Shown here: positions 11,901 through 22,385 of the stretch, piece by piece
How the letters are laid out: every line of letters begins with the position of its first letter
Numbering within the stretch: the first letter of the stretch is position 1
DNA from: Neckera pumila
Taxonomy: Eukaryota > Streptophyta > Bryopsida > Hypnales > Neckeraceae
Reading direction: 5' to 3'
Assembly (NCBI GenBank): GCA_963969595.1
Contig: OZ018414.1
Location: 16,537,660 to 16,601,659, forward strand
DNA: 64,000 nt
Made by a program: the position numbers and the translations under genes
The notes under the pieces: model-generated
Database searches by the model: none
The model's input: only the letters and a program-made list of their open reading frames with translations
What the model was told of the DNA's origin: nothing

Positions 11901-12904
11901 AGGAGTGAGCTTTCATTGGGAGATCACTAACTAGAACTCACTGGAGAGGTGCTACAACAGTCAAACTCTTAAGATCAAATTTTTCTCTCTCAATGTATAA
12001 TGATTTCGTAGACAATCATTCAAAGTGTGTGGCTGTAGACGACTACTGCAAGGATAGTAGACAACCCCATTTCCATTCAAAGATTAGTGGCCCTTAAATC
12101 TTATTGGCCAGGTCATGCTTACACCCAACTTGCTAGTTGAAGGTCAACCAAGTGTATTGGAAGAGGTGAGTTGTCCGTACCAGGGGAAAAGGGATTAGGT
12201 TTAGTATCCTGTACCTTAATGTTTTGGCTCTGTGTCGGTGATGGAGCCGTTGTACCAACGCTCTCCATTTCCCATTCCTTCCGCTGAATTCGTATTTCCT
12301 TTTCAAGTTCCATCCGCGTGCTTCCTTTGAACTGCGCTTCTAGAGCCTCCACGGTGGTTGAGGGTGCAGGAATATCCACCATAAGAGCCTCAGCAGCCGA
12401 TGCTGAAGACGGTAGCATTATAGTAACACAACCTGCCAATGCCAATGCCGCAAGGGCCGCCCTCCGCTTCTGCCTTCTTATGTTCTCTGTAATAGCATCA
12501 ACATGCATATCCATACCCCATTTCTCTGATGTTTTTGTAACAAATTCCAAAGACATGGATAAATCACGACATCGGACTGGCCTAGAATTTTTCCCAGCTT
12601 TCTTCATAGAGAGTTTTTTCGGTGATTTTCTGTATGTCATTGTTGGACTGCCGGTACGCAACAAAACTCGCCGGCTTGACTGCCCCGACGTTGACGCAGC
12701 ATTCTCCATCCCACAGCTACAAATCCCGTCCTTTAAATTCAACTTATTGTGTTGCTCCACATGAAGCATCACTTCAGAGGTCCTCCCGTGTTTCAGCATC
12801 CGACTGAGTAGTATATCGTGTTCACGAACACTGGATTTCCTCGCATCTCGGTGACTTGATGGAGCCAAGTTGCAAATACTCGAAATAGCTGAAGCTGCCA
12901 TCAT
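8992..12904 (-). CDS. Aspartate/glutamate-carrier-like SLC25 protein with FYAWK-repeat N-terminus
   Basis: The six coding exons are 12904-12215, 11570-11022, 10662-10540, 10292-10179, 10022-9732 and 9165-8992. Every intron is GT-AG in phase 0, and the product is 646 aa. Residues ~378-646 form three mitochondrial-carrier repeats with YPLDTIKTRMQ, NPMEIVKVRLQ and TPMDIIKTRLQ. LVPQLLGIAPEKAMKLTVNE and SQVVFTNP match the metazoan aralar/citrin (Asp/Glu carrier) subfamily best. EF hands, which are diagnostic of those proteins, are absent. Instead, residues 1-377 hold a basic N-terminus, an RRQKRR stretch followed by a hydrophobic segment ending ASA-A (about residues 145-170), and three (D/E)DxFYAW(K/R)Q(I/V)(Q/E)KE repeats with FYAW at about 238, 270 and 305. 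An Ala-rich linker follows. The hydrophobic segment could be a plastid/thylakoid-type signal or a membrane anchor. The substrate and the compartment (mitochondrion or plastid) are unproven. The splice frame is fully consistent, so I believe this is a live gene. Confidence 0.92.
10836..10945. repeat. Dispersed repeat in carrier intron 2
   Basis: CACTTTTGCATATGGTATCC and the following GCAATCTTTGGTGCGTTGG match sequence in the mtACP intron (6100-6160) and at 51555-51625. All three read in the same direction. It is a short interspersed repeat with no visible termini. Confidence 0.65.
11650..11880. mobile_element. Short TA-target TIR element in carrier intron 1
   Basis: TA|ACCCTGTCAGGACCAAAAAG on the left pairs with CCTTGGTCCTTAAAAGGT|TA on the right. 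Both carry the GGACCAA core of the ACCCCTAAAG family, so this is probably a short (231 bp), diverged member. It lies wholly within intron 1 (12214-11571), between coding exons 1 and 2, and leaves both splice sites intact. Confidence 0.65.
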
Positions 12905-14292
12905 TGTTGTCTCAGGTCCTAAATCTCAGCTGCTCGCAAAGTTGAATATCCCTACCAAAATTTCAGTTGCAAAACCTGGAAAAAGACAATTTCACAATAT
13001 GGTGAATTCTCCATATCATTCTTGAATTCAGCTCCTACCACCCTGGCAACATCTATTCACGATATCCAAGATTCACTATTGACATTAACTTTCTTTCACG
13101 CACTTCCAGTAATATATTGAGTTCAACATTTGAAGACAAAGTCAGGGATGCAGTCCTAAAGTTTCACATAGCGATCTGCTGATCTTAAGTACTACAATAG
13201 AAAAGTAGCAAAAATTACTCAAAACTGTTATATTATCCCAAACACGGCTCAGTTGGAGGCGGACTGTTATACTAACCCTGTATTCGACAAATACTTAAAA
13301 AGTTCAAAAGAAAGACCTATCAAAAACTGCTCTCAGAAATAGGTCTGAATTTCTTACCAAACTTCTTTACACGACTGCATACGCGCTTAAATTGAAAGAA
13401 TTTAAAAATACAATAAATAAATAAATAAATAAATAAATAATAAATAAAATAAAAAACAAGAACACTCAGCTGGATTCAAGAAAACACCGACACGACCAGC
13501 AACAAAAACCTGACCATTCATGAATTCATAAAACAAGAAGCCAGACAGAAAGCACTTCATGATTTCGGCTAATGACTATAAACAACCACAAAGAACCTCG
13601 TTACCTCAGCATGCACTCCCTATTACTCGAAAGGCTCTATTATAAAGCAAAAGACTATTCTCAAATTTAGGTTTAAAAACCTCTGGCGAGACTCTTCCAA
13701 GGCAGCGTCTACCCTGTGCTTCAAAGAAATACATCCAAAACGAAAACGAAAACTTAACAAAAAGGATAATGAAATTCAAAAAAACCTACTACAGAACGAG
13801 AGACTTCAGCTGGATGCAAGACATACACCAGCTAGACACAAGAATTTGAAATCAATCAAAAGAGTTGTAACAAGTCAGATGAACACAGACACAAATATCT
13901 TCTTCATGTTTTGCGGCGGTGAATGCCAGCAACATGCGCCTCAAGAGATTGGGCTTACTTCTCTAGAGGGCGACCAAACCAAAAACTCTTCTCAAATTTA
14001 GGTTTAAAAATCTCTTGCGAAATACTCTTCCAAGGCAGCGTTTACCCTGTGCTTCAAAGAAACACATCCAAAACGAAAACACGAAAACTTAACATAAAAC
14101 AAAACTAAATTCAAAAAGCCTACCCCAGAGCGAGAGACTTCAGCTGGATTCAAGAAACGCCAATACGACAGCTAGCCACAAGAATTTGAAATCAATCAAA
14201 AGAGTTGTAACACAAATATCTTCTGAATGCATGTTTGCGGCTGGTGAATATCAGCAACTAACAAGCGCCTGAAGCTAGAGCTTGGACTTACT
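12905..14292 (-). promoter_or_regulatory. Probable 5' UTR intron of the carrier gene
   Basis: A strong donor, AAAGAA|GTAAGTCC, lies at 14292/14291. An acceptor, GCGAGCAG|CTGAG, lies at 12930/12929, 25 bp before the ATG. This predicts a non-coding first exon ending at 14292 and a leader intron of about 1.36 kb. The interval has no recognisable ORF, and it contains the tandem duplication 13651-14300 and an AAAT microsatellite at 13411-13450. Confidence 0.5.
13411..13450. repeat. (AAAT)n microsatellite
   Basis: Runs of AAAT repeat about eight times, then become imperfect. It lies within the inferred leader intron of the carrier gene. Confidence 0.9.
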
Positions 14293-14300
14293 TCTTTCTC
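13651..14300. repeat. ~331-bp tandem duplication spanning the leader-exon donor
   Basis: Copy A (about 13651-13970) and copy B (about 13982-14300) share CAAATTTAGGTTTAAAA, CTTCCAAGGCAGCG, CCTGTGCTTCAAAGAAA, AATTTGAAATCAATC and a terminal GCTTACTTCT or GACTTACTTCT. The period is about 331 bp. In the minus orientation both copies carry an AGAA|GTAAG donor, so the duplication offers two alternative leader splice sites. Confidence 0.85.
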
Positions 14301-14439
14301 AATGCGAAGGCTAGCTTGAACTTTAGCGTGCACTCACTCACAATCCTCAAAGCGCAGAAATCCTCTGAGTTGATAGAAATCGGGAAGAAGAAGGCGAGAA
14401 GGAGAATGGTGAGCTGAGTAAGTAGCGGTGATGGAGGCG

Positions 14440-14920
14440 TGATTTGAGTGCAAATGGCCGGGGACGCGGAAACCGAGATGGGAAACGTGGAAGACGACTG
14501 AACCTGCACCGCAAATCACATGAGACTGAAAAGTTTCCGTCTCAGGACATGGAAGGTGGAAGGGAAGGGAGGAGTCAGGGGGGGGCCCGTTTGGACCGTT
14601 GTGGTTGCTGTGCTGCCCCCAATGGGGAGACTCTCGTTCCCTTGTAAATATCTTCGTGCCCTTTCTGTTCCCCACGTGGGCTGCCCATGCTCCCGCATGT
14701 GGATAGCGGGGGGCCCAATTTGACCGAGGAATTTGCAGTGGGCCAGGGCACATGCCAGGTTAGCCCCCCGCCATCCGCCATCCGCCTGGCCAGGTGGCGG
14801 GGCACCATGGGCTGGTCCGGAATGGCGGGGTGGTTGGCGGGGTGGTTGGCGGGGCTCTTCACGCCCTTGATGCTAATCCACGCTGCGCCACGCCCTGCCA
14901 CAACAGGTTAAAATCCCAGG
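14440..14920. other. GC-rich island upstream of the carrier gene
   Basis: There is a marked GC rise against the AT-rich surroundings, with GGCGGGGTGGTTGGCGGGG repeats near 14824-14850. It may be the carrier gene's promoter region or a GC-rich transposon interior; a similar GC-rich tract lies in inverted orientation near 16500-16600. Open frames here overlap on both strands and look like composition artefacts, so I annotate no CDS. Confidence 0.4.
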
Positions 14921-14934
14921 CTGCGTTTTCAAGC

Positions 14935-15048
14935 TTGGGACTATTTTGTGCCACTTACATTTTGTATTTCTCATGTCCCCTAGCTAATTTGGAGCCTGTG
15001 ATTGCAAATATGAATTCAGAATTTGCAAATTTTTTCATATGTAGCTTC
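14935..15048 (+). repeat. Dispersed repeat with core TGATTGCAAATATGAATTC
   Basis: CTATTTTGTGC, then TAGCTAATTTGGAGCC, TGATTGCAAATATGAATTC and AATTTGCAAATTTT occur in this order. The same block is found at 16690-16760 (minus), 24735-24800 (plus), 51027-51122 (plus) and 57545-57690 (minus). It may be a subterminal segment of a transposon. Confidence 0.7.
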
Positions 15049-15099
15049 TAGCTAATTCCAGTGTTTTCTACAAGGGTAAAATTCAAGGCAATAGGGGTC

Positions 15100-15900
15100 C
15101 TTAAAGAGTTTCAAGTCCAATTCAAAGTCCTGTAACTTTTGCATCCGATGTCCAAATTCAATAAAACTTGTTGGGAAATCTGCACTCTCTCTTCTAGTTT
15201 GTGTGTTAAAATTTTCAGATCAATCCAAGAATAAACAACTTTTTTTGGAAACCAATCAAAATTCACAAGTTCAATTTGAATTCACCAAATTACATTTGAT
15301 GGCTGCAACTTCAGGGGCTTGTATCTCCTTCATCTAATTTTTGTTTTCATTAAAAATTTGTTGTGTTATGTTCCCCTTGAATTCTAATTATTGTACTAAA
15401 ATTTTCATGTCAATCCAAGTTGTTTTGAATGTTTAAAAGCAATTCAAAGTTCAAAATCCCGACATTTTTGGATTATAGTGAAGTTTTGAGTGACTCAAAA
15501 GCATTTTTATTAGTAGAAGGAGATTCAGCCTTAGATGTGTACCAAGCAATTTTTCTTGTTTCTTTTTTACATTTCAAAGCCATTTTGCAAACACAACAAG
15601 TCGATTGATATTTTTCTTTCAGACACCATGAATGTGTTTGTATGTTGCTTTTGAATCATTAGAAATCAAATTTCACTACCAAGTGGGTTGCTAGGAAAAT
15701 TTTAGCATCCTTTTTCAACACTAAAACAATATAATCTTACTGACAATCTATGTAACCAAATGACTCCAAATTTGATTCATCTATAGTATGTATCTTCTAA
15801 GATTGTATGGTTGAGATCTCTATAATTTATAGACATTTAGATTTATAACACTTCAAAAGCAATGATATTTTTGAACCCCAATAAGCCTTGAGCTCAGAAA
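15100..15900 (+). repeat. Interspersed repeat, matches 28700-29590
   Basis: The phrases TCCAATTCAAAG, AATTCAATAAAACTTGTTGG, TTTTCAGATCAATCCAAG, CCTGACATTTTTGGAT and TCTAAGCGGTCAAATGACTCC recur in the same order at 28700-29590. No ORF or sharp terminus was recognised. Confidence 0.65.
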
Positions 15901-16689
15901 ATTCAGGGCATCTTTCTAGTGCATCGAACTCCTCCTTTTTTTTCTTTGGAAACGCGAAGCAGGAGCAAACAAAGTAAGGGCCACTGATACTTCTGAATGG
16001 TCTTCATTGGAAGACAACGACTGCATTAGAAAAGGTGTGCTCTAGTTTAAAATTCTCCATGTTATGAAAGTAGCAAAGCAAAAAAGCAATAAACAATCAG
16101 CCATAAACAGGGAAAGAAGTAGAGGCAAAACACTCATCCTTCATGAAAATCACATGGAATATGAAACTCACCTGCAAGCCTAAGTTAAATGAATCATGCA
16201 AAAAAATTCTTTGAAATACAAAAAACCTGCAATACAAAAATGAATTGTGAACTCTAATCAAGCACTAAAATTTTAACAAATCACCAATAGCACCTGCAAT
16301 ACGAACTGTGAATCCAAATCATGCACTGATTTCTTTCCCCAGCCCAATTCATTGTCTGAATGCTATGACAAAACAAGAGTTAAAGGAAACTTGTCTCTGA
16401 ACCATCCTGTGGAGTAACCTAGAAGCTGTAAGAAAATCCGTTTCCCCAAACAAGCTACCCCCTGTCCAGTTTTTTCATCCCCAGTAGTAAATTTTGACCT
16501 GCACCACGCCTGATGGTGGTCAAGTCTGCCAGCCCGCCACCTGCCAGCCCGCCAGGCGGAAACTGGCGAAAACCGTCGGCACCGGCCATTTTCAGGGCAT
16601 GTGCGTGGGCTCAGTGTAACTTTCATTTGACCTCCACCTTACGGTATTGCTGCGTGTTTTACCCCTGGAGAAAACACTGGAATTTTTTC

Positions 16690-16800
16690 ATTTGCCACCT
16701 ATGATAAAATTTGCAAATCCTGAATTCATACTTGCAATCAGAGCCCCCTAATTTAGCTACGAGATCTTTGCCCAGCCCCTGTGCCTGCAGTTCCACAAGG
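16690..16800 (-). repeat. Inverted copy of the TGATTGCAAATATGAATTC repeat
   Basis: Read on the minus strand, TAGCTAAATTAGG then TGATTGCAAGTATGAATTC and GGATTTGCAAATTTTATCAT align to 14980-15045. Together with 14935-15048 it forms an inverted pair about 1.8 kb apart that could be terminal repeats of one element. The boundaries are not proven. Confidence 0.6.
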
Positions 16801-18124
16801 CAACATCACTTCCTAGCTAAGACCACTTTCCTTGCTAAATGTGAAGATTTTGCTTGAAAGAGTTCTATTGATTAGCAACTAATAGCAAGTACCTGATCGC
16901 ATCACATGTAGCTCTGATAAAATTGTTCTAAAACATGGGATCAGCTTGTTAGAAATAAATCTATACACAAACCATAGCAGTCATAAACGAGCATTAATTC
17001 AAGGCACATACCATTGCTCAACAATAGTCACGATTTTTCATGGGCAGAATCAAAGTCATATGCCAAAGGATTGTAACAGAAATTTCAGGAGAACAAGTAG
17101 GAATTGAACTTTAAAAAGTGGGATACAGAAATAAGTATCAGGTTTACCCTAGCAGACATTGACTCAAGAAGCATGCCAATTGTCATATGCAAAGGGAAGG
17201 CATGTGGGTTAATTATGATGTCTGGGTGCATCCGTGTCACAGCAAGGAGGCATATCCATAACCATCTCTGATTGTATGCATCTCTCAGTTCGACTGAGTC
17301 TCATCCACAAGCAGGATAGTTTGTTCATAATCACATGATATTCATCCAAGAAGGCAATAGTTACATGAGTTTTCATCCGGGGACAGAGCTGGTTACGCCC
17401 TGTAACCCTCTCGCCGCCTCCCGGTAGCTCAAAGGTTACCTAGTTTATATCTGGCTAGAGTTGTGAGCACACTCCTTTCTGTCCATGCCTACTACTAACT
17501 TTTCTCCTGTTTGTGGATATCGTGGATGCCAGGTGCAAATTGTCACCTGCCATTGTGATACACCAAGTCATATATTAGCCACGGAACGTGGAAGCATTTA
17601 TAAGTAACAACTAAAAATGTCATTTGACAAGCTTCTGCAAGCGACATAAGGTAACTAGACACCCACCTTCTGGAGAGGATCTTTACTGCTTGAACTGACT
17701 GCAGCCACATAATCCACAATAGCAGCTTCAGAACCTTTCAGTTTCAATGCCTTTGTTGTTCTTGTCATCTTGTTTAAAACACTACAACAGGGATCTCCTT
17801 CACTCAAACCTTGTGTAAGCAAGAACAGCAACAATGGTATTCGTTACCAGTTGGAAATTGGTTCATGTGGTACTTGCTCCATGCACCTGTCTGTGCGATT
17901 GGCATTTCTGGTGTCTGCAAGGAAACATAGCATTTCCGTCTCAAACACATAACCCTAACCAAGAATTGTTGTCCACTCCAAGTGCAGCGGAGACATACAA
18001 AGTTAGAGCCAGACAACTAGAGAACATCCAACCATGCACAACAAACTGGTCTACAAGTGCTAACAAATAAACCCTATGCATAAGAACATAGAATTGAGTG
18101 CTCACAGATGAACACATTGTAATA

Positions 18125-18665
18125 GGGGAGGCAACCCATTCCTGATTGACACCCCATTGTGGCTATGTATGATGTTCTCTTTCCGTGAAGGAGGAGATGA
18201 CTAGTAATTAATTATGGCATGGTTCCCAAGGCAGTTGTGGCACATTAGGATTGGCTCCAAGAATCTCAAGGCCTCTTCACACTATGGCCGTCCAAGTCGA
18301 GAGTCCGTCGTTTCCACCAATCATATTGCAGGGGCCATCGGTTCCATGAATCATATTGTATAGTCCCATGGCCTCTCGACTTGGACGGCCATAGTGTGAA
18401 GAGGCCCTCAATATTGCAACCAACCCGTGGTTGATTTTGCAAGCAACCCTTGGTTGGAAATAGGAAAGTCTCTATGACCAAAATGGATAGAACGGAATCT
18501 TCAACTAAAAAATTCATAGTAAATACGTTTTGAGAAATAAAAATCTGAAAAATTATAAAAACCTTCCAAACTCTATTTTTACACCCAGGAAAATTTCCCC
18601 GCTGAAGGAATCCGCCCTGTAGATATGCGTAATTCCTTAAGTGATCGGAAATGGGTTGCCTCCCC
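18125..18665. mobile_element. TIR element (GGGGAGGCAACCCATT ends) inside the RPA2 relic
   Basis: TA|GGGGAGGCAACCCATTCC on the left pairs with GGAAATGGGTTGCCTCCCC|TA on the right. Removing it leaves CAG|GTATTAC, a clean donor for the RPA2 relic, so it landed in an intron at the donor's TA. It is itself split by the element at 18270-18406. A sister copy, in inverted orientation and not interrupted, lies at 56419-56810. Confidence 0.88.
18270..18406. mobile_element. 137-bp near-palindromic MITE nested in the 18125-18665 element
   Basis: The TIRs are at least 34 bp and begin GGCCTCTTCACACTATGG. The flanks CTCAA (18265-18269) and CTCAA (18407-18411) form a 5-bp target duplication. The intact sister element at 56419-56810 shows the empty site (minus-strand ACTCTCAATATTGC). 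A longer, diverged relative lies at 33252-33823. Confidence 0.9.
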
Positions 18666-19069
18666 TACCTGAATACGATACATCTTATTATCTGCCCGAC
18701 ATTGCAGAGCTTGAGCAGGGAACCCCATTGTTTGCTTTCCCATTTGCAAGAAATCATCCTCCACGTCAACAAGACACACTTCAAAGTGCACTTACATAAG
18801 CATAAGAGTAGCAGAAATTTGAAACCACTATTCAAAATCAATCAAGACATGTTTCCATCTCCAAACAGGTAGAACAGTCATTGCAGCTCGGGGTCCTGTG
18901 ATTACCTGACATTGATACATACTACGAGGGCTCTGGTTGTGGTCAGACCACGGTGTAAGACTTGCAACAGCACTCAGAAAGGCCATGGCATTCATCTCCT
19001 CATGCGTTGGCTTGGACCAGAAGGTTCACTGCCCTCTGGACACTTGATTTTCATATAAGCCTGCAGAAA

Positions 19070-19787
19070 GACCAGCTCCAGCCTCCAGCATTCACAGAAG
19101 TGGCTAAATTTCGCTCCATTGCTACTTAAAATTTTCAGGAGCTAAAAGTATATTGGAAAAAATCCTTGAAAAAATTAGATTTTAGTCAAGATTGCCACAA
19201 ACAATAGAATTTGGTAGTCAATGTGCAACTTCCTCTACATTAGAATTAGCATCTATTTTGTTAGTTTTGTATTATACTACTCCCAATAATCCTTTTAAAC
19301 TTGCAAAATCCTATCTTTTCTAATTTTTTTTAATACTACTCACTCTCAAGGTAGCCAAAATTGATGCCCGTTTGTCTTGAAGGTAGCATGTTGCACTAAA
19401 TCCTAATAACTTAGGTAGCATGTTGCACTAAATTCCATAAAGCAGTTTTGGGATCACTGACCAGCTCCTCAAAAATTTATCATCAATCATTATGTTCATA
19501 GTAGTAAGAGAAGGACTAAGAAGGAGATACACAAACTTCTTTAATTGCCAGAAAAATCTCTAATGTGCAATAGGAAGACGCTGCAATCACGGTACATGTA
19601 AAACACAAAAGAAAGCAGGAAGGTAGGTTAGTGACCTACTCAAGGTGTCCTATGATCTCCAAACTACCATCATCAAACACAAACAAAACGGAGCTTCACA
19701 CTCCAGACAAAACGGGATGGTGTGGTGGCGAGATACAAACCGGGGTATGACCCTGCTGAAGTGCATGGATTATGGGCTATCTCCATG
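19070..19787. other. Intergenic DNA with no recognised gene
   Basis: AT-rich sequence lies between the RPA2 relic and the CACTA element. A short direct repeat, GGTAGCATGTTGCACTAAA, occurs at about 19382 and 19414. Upstream RPA2 exons were looked for here and not found. Confidence 0.4.
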
Positions 19788-22036
19788 CACTACAAGAAAA
19801 TGGGCACTTTCGTGACTGCAGAGGAATGACTGCATGTCTGGAATGACTGGAAAATGACTGCAGCTCTCTAATTGCACCACCTATGAAACCAAAACCCGTC
19901 CCCAAATCATTTTGGAGTTGGGCCGGCAATTGCAGGATGAATAGTTGACGAAAAAGGACCGCTAGGCCCACGTTCTCGTTTACTGCATTGTCAACTTGCT
20001 GGATGAAAGAGGCAAAAATCCAATGTGCCCTGTGAAGTCTTTGTGAAGTCATTTTCCTGTCATAAATTAGACCAACCTTCACTTGCGAGCAACTCAAGGA
20101 TGACTACAAAATGACTAGCATGACTCCAAAACAATGGCTTCCAAATTTACAGAGTTTAGGCCACTGCCCATCATGACATGGACAGGTAGTTGTTCAAATT
20201 TTAAAAAACCAAATCACCTAAGATGTCCATAAAAATTTTCTGACCAATTTCACCATGTTGTAGTGCGATTGCAAAATGAGTTGGAGTTGTTCCATACTAC
20301 AAATGACTCTAGCCAAGTGATACAAGATGTCACATTCAATTCCTAAGGAATTTGCAAGTCATTTTTAGAGGCGCAAATGTTGCAACTGCGGGGCGTCCAT
20401 CGTCATTGGGGAATGACTGTACGCTACTCTGCAAAGACTCATCAATGTTGTGTTAGAAATTGGGCCCATTTGCAACTACTGCTATATTCTTGCACCCATT
20501 AGGGGCACCCCAAATATCTAAAGTAGCACCTATCAAAAACAAATTCTATAATGATGCCCTAGTATTCTTCCTATGTTAATAGGTTTTTCTTCATCGACAA
20601 TTTGATGGTGCCCACCACTCCTCCATGGTTCAAATCTTGATGCAACCATACCACTAGTTGTAAGCAACCCCAGGAACAAAGAGGACATGGCTCACAAGCA
20701 TTATAGTACTCTTAGAGGACTCTCTGAACGCTACTTTGTAGCCTGCATTCCTGTGATTTCAATATGACTTCATCTTAGTCAATTAAAACTTGTGGTAAAG
20801 GACTGTACTACAAAAATGACTCATAAATGACTAACAAACAACTTTTGCACTACTAGCAACTAGACACTCAGCTCGGCATCCCCACAGACTGCAGATTTGG
20901 CAATTCTGGAAGAATGTAGAGATCATGTGCAATCATCATCACACTTTTCTTGCATAAAGTGAGTAGACCTAGAACAACCACATATGTACTCGTTTTGGGG
21001 AAGTGAAATAGGTGACCCTTTACTCTTCATGTACCAATCTTTTCCAATCCATTTAGAAAATTTGTCTATAACTTTTGATTTGAGGCCCAAAATGTAAAAT
21101 GGATTTTTGGAGATGAAAGTGACAATGATTTACTAACTTTCATTAGTTCAAATTTTTTTGAAAAAAATTAATCTACTATGCCTCAACGAGGTTTGAAATA
21201 GTACTAGTAACACAATTCCTACATTTTACTTATCCCACATGGTTTGTCTTGCCTCCTACTACCCCACTTCCATAAAAGGCTTGTCATTTCTCTACTTAAT
21301 ATTCACACAGTAAGTGGATTTGGAAGCCATGTGAGACATAAGCCAAATATGTTGTATGGTGTATTGTATAATGTATATGGCATATTGTATATGGTGTATT
21401 GCTATGGAACTTTGAATGTATGACTTATTCCTTGTCTATTTGTCATTATATTCCTTTTTGTAAACAATACATTGTTGCAAATAAAAAATGATAAAAAAAA
21501 ATGAATTTCTTTGTTTTGGAGAGTATCCTAAACCTGAAATCCATGTCACTTCAGAACAACTACATGCGTCACTAAAAAATGACTGGGCAATCCTGAAAGT
21601 ACACCCTACAAATGACTACAAAATAACTAAACATGTGTCAAAGCATCACTCGTCTGTTGAAGATAATACTGCAATAATAACTAAAAAATGACTGGACACG
21701 TGTCAGCCTTGCACTGGTTGACACAACTCCCTCACGACTGTAGAATGACTCATGTGGAGGTCCACGTCAGCAATGGTCGACCAAATTTTTCAAAAAATGG
21801 GCAACTACCCAACCTTTCCAAAAAAATTTGTCCCTAACTTTGATGCCACATAGACAAACCCATCCGTTCTTCATCCAAGTCCACTTTTGTTGGTGATAAT
21901 AAACCTGCAGTCATTAAAAGAATGACTTGTCCACTATGACTATAGGGCCAGAAGTCATTTCTGACTCATTTTTGTCCAAAATGACTGTTTTGGAGTCATT
22001 TTCTGCAATCACAAAAGTGCACATTTTTTTGTAGTG
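19788..22036. mobile_element. Non-autonomous CACTA (En/Spm-type) element, 2.25 kb
   Basis: It starts CACTACAAGAAAATGGGCAC and ends GTGCACATTTTTTTGTAGTG, with the 3-bp target duplication ATG at 19785-19787 and 22037-22039. The subterminal regions are packed with AATGACT-type units in both orientations, as CACTA transposase-binding regions usually are. No transposase ORF is present. A half copy of the foldback repeat (about 21000-21330) sits inside. It is probably mobilised by a full-length relative elsewhere. Confidence 0.93.
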
Positions 22037-22385
22037 ATGTTTGCTGGAACCTGTGAATTGATCCCACTTTAGTTTTCTTTCATACACCTAATCATAACGC
22101 CCTTGTCAGAATAGTTGGTTAATTCCAACCACCTGTCAAAATTAGAAAAGGAACTAGTAACGCTCAAATACTCATGCAATCGGAGCTACGAATGAAAATC
22201 CCAACAACGCTTGAATTACAATTCAACAATCTTCAACCACAATCATACTAGCTGGTGCAACCTCATAGAATCTTGCGCAAGGAGAGCCCTAAAACCTTGT
22301 GCAGAATCAACGAACCAACTAGCTATTACCTACAACCTAGAATTTCCAAGGGACAGAAATTGAAAGCCTACAATTCTGTCTATTT

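Larger units (their letters stand above)
17148..19060 (-). pseudogene. Relic of the RNA polymerase I second-largest subunit gene (RPA2/NRPA2)
   Basis: The ordered remnants on the minus strand are as follows. The block 19060-18906 carries YMKIKCPEG and SLTPWSDHNQSP..MYQCQ with donor GTAATC. The block 18743-18669 carries MGKQTMGFPAQALQ..KMYRIQ. The block 17914-17796 carries TPEMPI, KYHMNQFPTG and then TNTIVAVLAYT in a shifted frame. The block 17795-17667 carries GDPCCSV and LKGSEAAIVDYV. The block ~17250-17148 carries MHPDIIINPHAFP and MTIGMLLESM. These follow the order of the Pol I beta-like subunit up to the hybrid-binding domain. Breaks include a frameshift before THEEM near 19005, a one-base frameshift near 17830 and a mutated acceptor (TTGCAA) before MGKQTM. 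The GYDMEDAM block, with the catalytic-site segment, and the GDKFSSRHGQKG block are also lost. The remaining N- and C-terminal parts are absent. Introns are retained, so this is a decayed genomic duplicate, not a retrocopy. Confidence 0.9.

Noticed and set aside
12318..12764. 148-codon plus-strand ORF
   Set aside because: Antisense to coding exon 1 of the carrier gene. No motif of its own.
14334..14901. Overlapping ORFs on both strands in the GC-rich island
   Set aside because: High GC reduces stop codons in all frames. No domains, no splice support, and frames overlap mutually.
17804..18016. Possible intact small gene at 17.8-18.0 kb
   Set aside because: It is a frameshifted exon of the RPA2 relic: TNTIVAVLAYT continues in another frame.
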